Shown in pieces: positions 1 to 5,174 of a DNA stretch of 5,282 nucleotides. A model generated the notes under the pieces. It saw nothing but the letters and a program-made list of their open reading frames with translations. It had not been told where the DNA came from and did not search any database. The number at the start of each line of letters is the position of its first letter. The first letter of the stretch is position 1. The stretch comes from Actinomycetota bacterium (GTDB lineage: Bacteria > Actinomycetota > Thermoleophilia > Gaiellales > Gaiellaceae): positions 1 through 5,282 of the forward strand of contig VGCB01000239.1 in assembly GCA_016870235.1 (NCBI GenBank), read 5' to 3'. Both the position numbers and the translations under genes were made by a program.

Positions 1-834
1 CGTGACGATCTCCGCGATCGTGAACGCGTCGTGCACCTCGAAGAGGTCGGCGTCGTCCGGCCCGACCGCGGCCTCCTCGTAGGCGGCCGTGGCCGTGTCG
101 CGCACGATGTCGAGCCCCCAGACGTGCTCGCTCCGCTGATCCCACAGCCCACCCGATCGGAACGCGCAGCCCGCGATCTCGACCTCCCGGGCCGTCCCCG
201 TCGCGCGGCCGACGACGGCGGCCGCGGCGGCGTCGGAGATCGAGCAGCACTGGTACAGCGTCAGCGGGTCGGCGATGGGCGGCGAGCCGAGGATCTCCTC
301 CTCGGTGAGCCCGCGCCGGCGGAGTGCCCGCGGGTTGAGGGCGCCGTGGGCGCTGTTCTTGACCGCGACGGCGGCGAGCTCGGCGTCCGTGACGCCGTGC
401 ACGGCCTGGTAGCGCGCCGCCGACATCGCGTAGATGCCCGGGAGCGGCAGCCCGGTCCGTCCCTCGCGATCGGAGGGCTCCGGCTCGATCGGGCCGGCGA
501 ACGCGGTGCTGAGCTGCTCGATCCCGAGCGCGAGCACCATCTCGTACCGTCCGCTCAGGATCGCCTCGCGCGCCTCGTGGAGGGCGACCGTCCCGCTCGC
601 GCACGCGGCCTCGATGGTCACGATCGGCACCTCGACGATGCCGAGCGCCTGCAGCGCGCGCTGCGCGACGCCCGGCGCCCCGAACACGGTGCCGACGTAC
701 ACCGCGTCGACACGGTCGACGCCGGCGTCGGCCAGCGCCTCGGCGGCCGCCTCCCAGCCGAGCTCGGCCGGCGTCCGCTCCGGCTGCTTCGCGAAGCGCG
801 TCGTGCCGACGCCGAGGACCGCGACACCGGTCAT
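1..834 (-). CDS. SCP-x/lipid-transfer-type thiolase, C-terminus cut by window edge
   Basis: This is the N-terminal 278 residues of a thiolase-fold enzyme of the SCP-x / non-specific lipid-transfer group. These enzymes cleave or retro-condense beta-keto or beta-hydroxy acyl-CoAs in the cytoplasm. It was read directly on the minus strand: the frame is open from the ATG at 834 to the edge with no stop. Visible marks are an N-terminal VAVLGVGTTRF strand, the nucleophile loop EAACASGTVALHEA with Cys78, the QCCSISDAAAA stretch (residues 195-205) typical of this subgroup, and EVHDAFTIAE with His268. Family members are usually about 380-400 residues, so roughly 110 are missing, including the later GHP and second-cysteine region. 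The start overlaps the ligase stop (ATGA), so translation is probably coupled. Members of this group often need a small DUF35/OB-fold partner, which would lie beyond the left edge if present. The fold is confident; the substrate is unknown. Confidence 0.9.
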   Translation of the reverse strand, partial: MTGVAVLGVGTTRFAKQPERTPAELGWEAAAEALADAGVDRVDAVYVGTVFGAPGVAQRALQALGIVEVPIVTIEAACASGTVALHEAREAILSGRYEMVLALGIEQLSTAFAGPIEPEPSDREGRTGLPLPGIYAMSAARYQAVHGVTDAELAAVAVKNSAHGALNPRALRRRGLTEEEILGSPPIADPLTLYQCCSISDAAAAAVVGRATGTAREVEIAGCAFRSGGLWDQRSEHVWGLDIVRDTATAAYEEAAVGPDDADLFEVHDAFTIAEIVT

Positions 835-2219
835 CCCGCGCCGTCGCTCCGTCGATCGACGAGGCGCCGCGCCTTGAACACCGTCTCGGGCAGCGTGCCG
901 GGGTCGAGCAGCTCGACCGGGACGCGAAGCTGCGTCCGGCGGCGCAGGTGCTCCCCGGCGGTCGCCCGGATCGAGGAGAGCCGCGCATCGCGCTCCTCGC
1001 CTCCGAGCCGCGCGAGGGCGCGCGCCGCCTCGTGCGTCAGCTCCGCGCGCACCGCGATCTCGTCCAGCTCCTGGGGGCGGGTGAGGACGATCTCGAACTC
1101 GGGCCCCAGCTCGAGGGTCTCGCGAAGCGCGGCCTCGATCGCAGAGGGATAGACGTTGACGCCCCGGACGACGAGCATGTCGTCGAGGCGGCCGAGGATG
1201 CCCCGCGGCAGTCGCGGGTAGGTGCGGCCGGAGGAGCCGGGGTCGTCGATCATCACGCTCGCGTCCCCGGGCCAGAAGCGGATCATCGGCTGCGACGTGC
1301 GCCAGAGGTGGGTGTAGACGATCGCCCCCTCCGTCTCGTACGGCACCGGCGCCTGCGGATCGTCGCGGTCGACGATCTCCGTGAAGACCTCGTCGGTGAT
1401 CACGGTCATCCCCTCGCCGGGGACGATCTCGATGTTCGTCATGAACGGGTACATCTCCGAGGTCGAGGCAGCGTCGTGGATCGACGCGCCCCATCCCTCC
1501 GTGAGCCGTTGCTTCGTCCCGGGCACGCTGGCGCCCGCCTCGGCGCCGATCACGAGCCGCTCCACGGGGCCGGCGGCGAGGTCGATCCCCATGCGCTCGG
1601 CGACCGAGACGAGGTGCTGGCAGTAGGACACGGTGGCGCTGTAGAAGGTCGAGCCGACGCGGTGCATCAGCTCGACGTGCCGCTCCGAGTCGGCGAGGCC
1701 GAGCGGGAAGCACGTGGCGCCGATCCGCTCGAGCCCCTGCAGCACGCCCCAGCCCCCGAAGAAAAGGCTGAACGGGAAGCCGATCTGGCAGACGTCGTCG
1801 GGACGGACGCCCACCGCCCAGAAGGCGAGCGCGCCGAGCTCGGCCGCGCGCTCCCAGTCGGAGCGGCCGACGCGGTAGAGGGTCGGCGTCCCCGACGTGC
1901 CCGAGGAGCCGTGGATCCGCATCACCTCGCCGTCGGGCACGTCGCCTGCGTAGGAGCCGAAGGGAGGGTGCGCCTCCTGGTCCTCGACGAGCATCCGCTT
2001 CGTCACGACCGGGATGCAGGTCGTGAAGTCCTCGAGCGACCGGATGTCGTCGGGCCGCACGCCGTGCGCGTCGTAGAGCCGGCGGTACAAGGGGACGCGG
2101 TCGTAGACGTACGCGACCTGGTGGCGGACGCGATCCAGGATCACCCCGCTTCGCACGCAGGGATCGAGCGTCTCCCGCTCCTCGTCCCAGTAGCGGCTGT
2201 ATCCGTCGGCCGAGCTCAT
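831..2219 (-). CDS. Phenylacetate-CoA ligase (PaaK)-like acyl/aryl-CoA synthetase
   Basis: This 462-residue ANL-superfamily adenylating enzyme is closest in pattern to PaaK ligases, which convert a carboxylic acid, ATP and CoA into an acyl-CoA. Visible motifs: the P-loop GSSGTSGTPT at residues 104-113; STSEMYP with Glu255; the adenosine-ribose Asp in RFWPGD (Asp319); the hinge and C-domain GRLDDMLVVRGVNVYP (343-358), diagnostic of the PaaK type; and a late TVFKARR with Lys449, the expected adenylation lysine. The length fits the family (about 430-460). The ATG at 2219 was chosen because the N-terminal MSSADGYSRYWDEE resembles the family start. The open frame runs 158 codons further upstream, but that part has low-complexity shadow composition and overlaps the divergent CMD gene. 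No close Shine-Dalgarno exists: AGGA lies 12 nt upstream, and a CATCAT hexamer sits at leaderless -10 spacing. The gene is co-directional and overlapping with the thiolase, so the acyl-CoA made may feed it. Phenylacetate itself is not assured as the substrate. Confidence 0.9.
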   Translation of the reverse strand: MSSADGYSRYWDEERETLDPCVRSGVILDRVRHQVAYVYDRVPLYRRLYDAHGVRPDDIRSLEDFTTCIPVVTKRMLVEDQEAHPPFGSYAGDVPDGEVMRIHGSSGTSGTPTLYRVGRSDWERAAELGALAFWAVGVRPDDVCQIGFPFSLFFGGWGVLQGLERIGATCFPLGLADSERHVELMHRVGSTFYSATVSYCQHLVSVAERMGIDLAAGPVERLVIGAEAGASVPGTKQRLTEGWGASIHDAASTSEMYPFMTNIEIVPGEGMTVITDEVFTEIVDRDDPQAPVPYETEGAIVYTHLWRTSQPMIRFWPGDASVMIDDPGSSGRTYPRLPRGILGRLDDMLVVRGVNVYPSAIEAALRETLELGPEFEIVLTRPQELDEIAVRAELTHEAARALARLGGEERDARLSSIRATAGEHLRRRTQLRVPVELLDPGTLPETVFKARRLVDRRSDGAG

Positions 2220-2273
2220 CGACGCATGATGTCCTGAGCGCGGCGTGCCGTGCCGACGTGGCGAACGGCAGCC

Positions 2274-2291
2274 CGGTCGCGCGGGCGACCG
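2274..2291. promoter_or_regulatory. Perfect 7-bp inverted repeat, possible operator
   Basis: CGGTCGC and GCGACCG flank a 4-base GCGG spacer and are exactly complementary. The size and position, 54 bp from the ligase start and 108 bp from the CMD start, suit a dimeric repressor (for example TetR-like) controlling a divergent pair. In sequence this GC-rich a 7-bp dyad somewhere in 180 bp is not improbable by chance, and no regulator gene is present, so this stays tentative. Confidence 0.3.
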
Positions 2292-2357
2292 ACGTGCGGC
2301 CCTCCGCCGGCCGACCACGACCTGACGTCGAGCCACGCGCCGCCCGACGCGAGGGCG

Positions 2358-2363
2358 TATCGT
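2358..2363 (+). promoter_or_regulatory. Possible -10 element for the CMD pair
   Basis: TATCGT fits the actinobacterial TANNNT -10 pattern and would start transcription near 2370, leaving a leader of about 30 nt that contains the Shine-Dalgarno. The sequence 17-18 bp upstream (around 2334-2340) does not resemble TTGACA, so the assignment rests on the -10 hexamer and its spacing only. Confidence 0.35.
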
Positions 2364-2384
2364 CGGCTGGTCCGTACGAGCGTC

Positions 2385-2393
2385 GGAGAGGAG
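2385..2393 (+). promoter_or_regulatory. Ribosome binding site deciding the first CMD start
   Basis: GGAGAGGAG is the strongest Shine-Dalgarno in the window. It ends 6 nt before the ATG at 2400. A second ATG at 2396 sits inside the same ATGGATG string but is in another frame and only 2 nt from the purine tract, so the ATG at 2400 is the supported start. This also rules out the open extension of the frame back to 2250. Confidence 0.75.
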
Positions 2394-2399
2394 CGATGG

Positions 2400-2780
2400 A
2401 TGAGCGAGCTGTTCGAGCGGGGCCTGGCGAACCGGAAGGCGACCCTGGGCGAGGAGTACGTCGCGAAGGCGATCGAGGGAGCCACCGGCTTCACGCGCGA
2501 CTTCCAGCGCGTGATGACCGAGTACTGCTGGGGCGCATGCTGGGGGCGCGAGGCGCTGACGCCGCGCGAGCGGAGCCTGATCGTGCTCGCCATCCTCGGC
2601 ACCCTCGGGCGCTCGGAGGAGTTCGCGCTCCATTTCCGCGGCGCGCTTCGCAACGGGGCGACCGAGGAGGATCTCCAGGACCTGCTCTTCCACGTCATGG
2701 TCTACGCGGGTGTCCCGGCGGGCGTCGAGGGCTTCCGCATCGGCCGCCGCGTGCTCGACGAGCAGGCGGGAGCCTCGTGA
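2400..2780 (+). CDS. Carboxymuconolactone decarboxylase family protein, PcaC-like (CMD-1)
   Basis: This 126-residue protein of the CMD/AhpD-like fold is the same size and layout as 4-carboxymuconolactone decarboxylase (PcaC, about 130 residues), which removes CO2 from a lactone in the protocatechuate branch of the beta-ketoadipate pathway. Supporting stretches are the N-terminal RGLANRKATLGEEYV, the central LTPRERSLIVLAILGTLGR (53-71), SEEFALHFRGALRNGATEEDL (72-92) with Glu74 and His78, and the C-terminal VYAGVPAGVEGF. It lacks the AhpD-type CxxC redox centre in the central helix. It does have a C-x3-C pair (Cys43, Cys47) where PcaC, from memory, carries WGDIW-like residues. The stop overlaps the GTG of the next gene by 4 bp. 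Decarboxylase activity is plausible, but many CMD-family proteins have other or unknown roles, so no gene symbol is given. Confidence 0.87.
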   Translation: MSELFERGLANRKATLGEEYVAKAIEGATGFTRDFQRVMTEYCWGACWGREALTPRERSLIVLAILGTLGRSEEFALHFRGALRNGATEEDLQDLLFHVMVYAGVPAGVEGFRIGRRVLDEQAGAS

Positions 2781-3169
2781 CGGCGGACGGCCGGTACGAG
2801 GCGGCCCTCGAGACCCTGCGCGAGCTGCAGGGCGAGGAGGTGACCGCCGAGATGGCAGAGCAGATGGGCGCGATCAGCCCGCGCTTCCGCGACTGGGCGT
2901 TCTCGGTCTCCTACGGCGAGGTCTACCGGCGGGGCGTCTTGAGCCTCCGCGACCGCCAGCTCGTCACGCTCGGCGTGGTCGCCGTCCTCGGTGGGTGCGA
3001 GTCGCAGCTCAAGCGTCACATGCACGCGGCGCTCAATGCCGGGCTGACCCCGGAGGAGCTCGTCGAGGCGGTCATCCAGATCACGGTCTACGGCGGCGCG
3101 CCCCGCGGCTCGAACGCGATCCGCGCCGCCGCCGACGTCGTCCGGGAGCGTGGGGAGCGGTTGCCGTAG
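2777..3169 (+). CDS. Carboxymuconolactone decarboxylase family protein (CMD-2)
   Basis: This 130-residue second CMD-fold protein starts at GTG 2777 inside the GTGA overlap with CMD-1. GGGAG at 2768-2772 gives a usable ribosome binding site 4 nt upstream. The open frame extends back to 2258, but that part only shadows CMD-1. Motifs: SLRDRQLVTLGVVAVLGGC (56-74), ESQLKRHMHAALNAGLTPEEL (75-95) with Glu75 and His81, and VYGGAPRGSNAI (104-115). It is a clearly diverged relative of CMD-1 rather than a recent copy: the central helix-turn-helix core aligns but the N-terminal 50 residues differ. Cys74 lies just before the Glu/His motif. Coupled translation suggests the two are made in equal amounts and might assemble together; that is inference. 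It could be a decarboxylase, an isomerase or an AhpD-like protein without the CxxC centre. Confidence 0.87.
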   Translation: MTADGRYEAALETLRELQGEEVTAEMAEQMGAISPRFRDWAFSVSYGEVYRRGVLSLRDRQLVTLGVVAVLGGCESQLKRHMHAALNAGLTPEELVEAVIQITVYGGAPRGSNAIRAAADVVRERGERLP

Positions 3170-3198
3170 CGTCGGCCGTGGCAGCGAGCGCGGCGGGC

Positions 3199-3220
3199 CT
3201 CAGGCGGCCGTCAGCCTGAG
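3199..3220. terminator. Hairpin between convergent genes, weak terminator candidate
   Basis: CTCAGGC (3199-3205) and GCCTGAG (3214-3220) form a perfect 7-bp stem with an 8-base loop. It lies 30 bp after the CMD-2 stop and overlaps the last codons and stop of the convergent VOC gene, so it could act in both directions. No T-run follows on either strand, so a classical intrinsic terminator is not shown. Confidence 0.3.
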
Positions 3221-4045
3221 CGTGATCCCGGACGGGTCGCGAACGAAGACCTCGTCCTCCCGCTGCGCCTCGGTCGGGAACCCCGCTGCCTCGAGCCGGC
3301 CCCGAAGCGCCAGGAGCTCTGCGGCGTCGGGAACGGCGATCGTCGCGTGCCGGAGCGCCGCGGCGTCGGGCGGGGGCCGGCTCGCGCCGCGGCTCCGCCA
3401 CGTGTTCACGCCGATGCGGTGGTGGTAGCCGCCCGCGGCGAGGAAGGCGGCCTGCGCGCCGTACGTCGCCATCAGCTCGAGGCCGACGACGTCGCGGTAG
3501 AAGGCGATCGCCTCCGCGACGTCCCTCACCTGCAGGTGGACGTGCCCCATCATGGTGCCCTGCGGCAGGCCGTCGAACGGCTCGGTCGCGGGGTCGCCGA
3601 GCTCGGCAAGCAGGTCGGCGACGTCGAGCGGCAGCGTCGTCATCCGCATCACGCGGCCTTCCCAGGTGGCGCGCGGGCGATCGCAGCAGATCTCGATCCC
3701 GTGGCCGTCCGGGTCGGCGAGGTAGGCGGCCTCGCTGACGACGTGGTCGGACATGCCCTGCAGCGGCACCTGCTCGCGGGCCGCGTGCGCGAGCCAGCGC
3801 GCGAGGCTCGGCCGGTCGGGGACGAGCAGGGCGAGGTGGAAGAGCCCGGTCGCGTGGGGCGCGGGCCGCGCGCCGGGCAGCTCGACGAGCCGGACGAGCG
3901 TCCGATCGCCGATGCCGAGAGTGACGGCGGCGCCCTCGTCCTCGAGGGGCGCCAGCCCGATCGCGTTGGTGTAGAAGGCGCGAGCGCGCACCAGGTCGGC
4001 GACGCCGAGCTCGACCGGCCCCACCGTGGTTCGAGCGTCGATCAT
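3200..4045 (-). CDS. Two-domain VOC protein, CatE-like catechol-2,3-dioxygenase family
   Basis: This 281-residue vicinal-oxygen-chelate protein has two glyoxalase/extradiol-dioxygenase-type domains (about 8-122 and 165-280). The layout matches CatE/YfiE-type proteins (about 285 residues), for which catechol ring cleavage has been described. Landmarks: GLFHLALLVPDR (67-78), SDHVVSEAAYLADPDGHGIEI (99-119) and DRPRATW (122-128), then MGHVHLQVRD (166-175), AIAFYRDVVGLEL (179-191), YHHRIGVNTW (207-216) and DPSGITLRL (270-278). In domain 1 His70 and Glu118 occupy metal-ligand positions; in domain 2 His170 and His233 do, but the expected last acid is Arg277. The ATG at 4045 is preferred: a TATCAT hexamer would place transcription exactly there. 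A GTG two codons upstream (4051) is the alternative. A strong operator-like dyad precedes the gene, so it probably has its own repressible promoter separate from alr. A lyase or a non-catalytic VOC role cannot be excluded. Confidence 0.88.
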   Translation of the reverse strand: MIDARTTVGPVELGVADLVRARAFYTNAIGLAPLEDEGAAVTLGIGDRTLVRLVELPGARPAPHATGLFHLALLVPDRPSLARWLAHAAREQVPLQGMSDHVVSEAAYLADPDGHGIEICCDRPRATWEGRVMRMTTLPLDVADLLAELGDPATEPFDGLPQGTMMGHVHLQVRDVAEAIAFYRDVVGLELMATYGAQAAFLAAGGYHHRIGVNTWRSRGASRPPPDAAALRHATIAVPDAAELLALRGRLEAAGFPTEAQREDEVFVRDPSGITLRLTAA

Positions 4046-4050
4046 GACCA

Positions 4051-4078
4051 CATGATAGTTGCAAACGCAACCATCATG
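4051..4078. promoter_or_regulatory. 28-bp inverted repeat, MarR-like operator in front of VOC gene
   Basis: Two 12-base arms pair at 11 of 12 positions around an AAAC spacer. The core is GTTGC-AAAC-GCAAC and the outer arms are ATGAT/ATCAT, closed by a further C-G pair; only 4057/4072 mismatch. The stretch is conspicuously AT-richer than its surroundings. It fills the middle of the 51-bp gap between alr and the VOC gene, and one arm contains the -10-like hexamer, so a bound dimer would exclude RNA polymerase. The size and the TTGC-N4-GCAA core resemble sites of MarR-family repressors, which commonly control aromatic-response and VOC dioxygenase genes. No regulator is encoded in the window, so the family assignment is inference. 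Confidence 0.6.
4052..4057 (-). promoter_or_regulatory. -10-like hexamer for leaderless VOC transcript
   Basis: TATCAT read on the minus strand matches TANNNT. With the usual 6-base gap to +1, transcription would start at 4045, the A of the proposed ATG. There is no Shine-Dalgarno upstream of this start, consistent with a leaderless mRNA as is common in actinobacteria. The -35 region (around 4075-4081) has no TTGACA-like sequence. Confidence 0.45.
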
Positions 4079-4091
4079 CCGGGCCCCGTCG

Positions 4092-4105
4092 GGAGCTCAG
4101 GCTCC
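4092..4105. terminator. Small hairpin at the alr stop codon
   Basis: GGAGC and GCTCC form a 5-bp stem around TCAG, which includes the complement of the alr TGA stop. The stem is short, has no T-run and overlaps the coding end, so it is at most a weak pause or an end-protecting structure before the VOC promoter. Confidence 0.15.
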
Positions 4106-5131
4106 GATGGCGACGCGTCGGCACCGCGTCGGCGAGAACGCGAGGCCGGTCGTGAACTCGTAGGGAATCGTGTCGAGCCGCGCCGCGTGCTCCTCGACGG
4201 TAATGCCTTCCCCGACGAGCGTCACCGGCGTCCCGACCGGGAGCTCGCGCTCGAGCGTCACCGCGAAGCAGTCCATCGAGACGGTGCCGACGACGGGCCT
4301 GCGCTCGCCCGCGACGGCCACCTCGGTGCCGGTGAGCCCGCGCCGGAACCCGTCTGCGTAGCCGACGGGGACGAGCCCGACCCACGTCGGCGTCGCGGCG
4401 ACGAACCGCCGGCCGTAGCCCGTGCTCTCGCCGGACTCGAGCCGTTTCACCTGGGCGAGGAAGCTCGTCCACCGCAGCACCGGCTCGAGCCCGTGCCCCA
4501 CCGGAGCGACGCCGAACGGAGAGAGCCCGTACATGGCGATGCCGATCCGGCACGCGTCGAGGCGTGCCTCGGGCAGACGAAGCGCGCCGGCGCTGTTCGC
4601 GATGCTCTGCGGCAGCTCGGGGTGCGCGGCGGCGAGGTCGAGGAAGCGCCGGAGCTGCAGGCGGGCGACGTCGAGGTCGTCGTCGGCGGTCGCGAAGTGG
4701 CTCATCAGCCCGACGACGCCCCGCGGCACCTCGCCCGGCGATCGCGCGCCCCAGCGGCCCATGCCCGTGTCGAGCTTCAGGTGCACGGCGATGCCCTCCG
4801 GAACGCGGCCGTCGACCGAGGTCAGCTCGAGACGCGCGGCGCGCGCGGCGGCGAGCTGCCCGTCGTGCCACGGCCCGAGCACGATCAGCCGCGACTCGGG
4901 GAACGCCTCGCGGAGCTCGAGCGCCTCCTCCACCGTGACCGTGCAGAGCGCCGCGGCGCCCTCCTCGAGCGCGGCGGCCGCGACGAGCGCCGCCCCGTGC
5001 CCGTAGCCGTTCGCCTTGACGACGGCCCAGAGCGCCGAGTCGCCGATCTCCGCGCGCAGCCGTCGCACGTTCCCGCGTAGCGCCCGGAGGTCGATCTCGA
5101 TCGTGGAGCGGTGCGGGCCGGCGTCGGTCAC
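4097..5131 (-). CDS. alr: Alanine racemase (PLP-dependent)
   Basis: This cytoplasmic enzyme interconverts L- and D-alanine to supply D-Ala for peptidoglycan. All key elements are present in 344 residues: the PLP-binding lysine in VVKANGYGHG (Lys39); HLKLDTGMGRWG with Lys119 (the position that is carbamylated in the Geobacillus enzyme) and Arg126; SHFATAD with His145; ANSAGAL (178-184); YGLSPFG (201-207); the second catalytic base Tyr258 in VPVGYADGFRR; VSMDCF (284-289); and IPYEFTTGL near the C-terminus. It is somewhat shorter than the usual 360-390 because one barrel segment (about 97-118) is abbreviated. The GTG at 5131 was chosen since the following residues lead directly into the STIEIDLRAL start typical of the family. 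The open extension to 5215 would overlap the upstream gene. No Shine-Dalgarno is visible; CCGACA and TAGAAC 19 bp apart upstream are a weak promoter guess. Confidence 0.96.
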   Translation of the reverse strand: MTDAGPHRSTIEIDLRALRGNVRRLRAEIGDSALWAVVKANGYGHGAALVAAAALEEGAAALCTVTVEEALELREAFPESRLIVLGPWHDGQLAAARAARLELTSVDGRVPEGIAVHLKLDTGMGRWGARSPGEVPRGVVGLMSHFATADDDLDVARLQLRRFLDLAAAHPELPQSIANSAGALRLPEARLDACRIGIAMYGLSPFGVAPVGHGLEPVLRWTSFLAQVKRLESGESTGYGRRFVAATPTWVGLVPVGYADGFRRGLTGTEVAVAGERRPVVGTVSMDCFAVTLERELPVGTPVTLVGEGITVEEHAARLDTIPYEFTTGLAFSPTRCRRVAIGA

Positions 5132-5174
5132 ACCGGATGTTCTACCGCGGCCCGTGGTCGTGTTGTCGGAGCTC

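Larger units (their letters stand above)
2220..2399. promoter_or_regulatory. Divergent intergenic region between ligase/thiolase and CMD pair
   Basis: This 180-bp gap separates the divergent starts of the ligase (minus) and the first CMD protein (plus), and is the only place for promoters of both units. Visible inside it are a 7-4-7 inverted repeat at 2274-2291, a -10-like hexamer and Shine-Dalgarno for the plus-strand unit, and a CATCAT hexamer (2231-2226) ending 6 nt before the ligase ATG. An 8-bp direct repeat, CCGACGTG, occurs at 2253 and 2289. No convincing -35 element is visible in either direction. Open frames across the region are antisense or upstream extensions with arginine/alanine-rich shadow composition. 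Confidence 0.6.

Noticed and set aside
31..1152. Long plus-strand open frame of 373 codons
   Set aside because: It is antisense to the thiolase and the ligase 3' end, extremely Arg/Ala/Gly/Asp-rich, with no family motif; a GC-bias shadow.
948..2237. Plus-strand open frame of 429 codons
   Set aside because: Antisense to the ligase, low-complexity composition, no motif or ribosome binding site; shadow.
2253..2296. Direct repeat CCGACGTG at 2253-2260 and 2289-2296
   Set aside because: Eight bases of common GC-rich composition 36 bp apart, with no third copy; likely chance.
2220..2693. 158-codon N-terminal extension of the ligase
   Set aside because: It would lie antisense to CMD-1 and its promoter, lacks ligase homology, and family similarity begins at the ATG at 2219.
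2258..2776. N-terminal extension of CMD-2
   Set aside because: It reads CMD-1 in the wrong frame with shadow composition. The GTG at 2777 has a ribosome binding site and yields a normal-length protein.
3081..4070. Minus-strand open frame of 329 codons overlapping the VOC gene
   Set aside because: Arg/Pro/Ala-rich frame-shifted shadow of the VOC gene, also running into CMD-2; no recognisable motif.
3347..5080. Plus-strand open frame of 577 codons, the second longest open frame in the window
   Set aside because: It runs antisense through the VOC gene, its promoter dyad and most of alr. The composition is typical of antisense frames in GC-rich genes, and both opposite genes have clear motifs.
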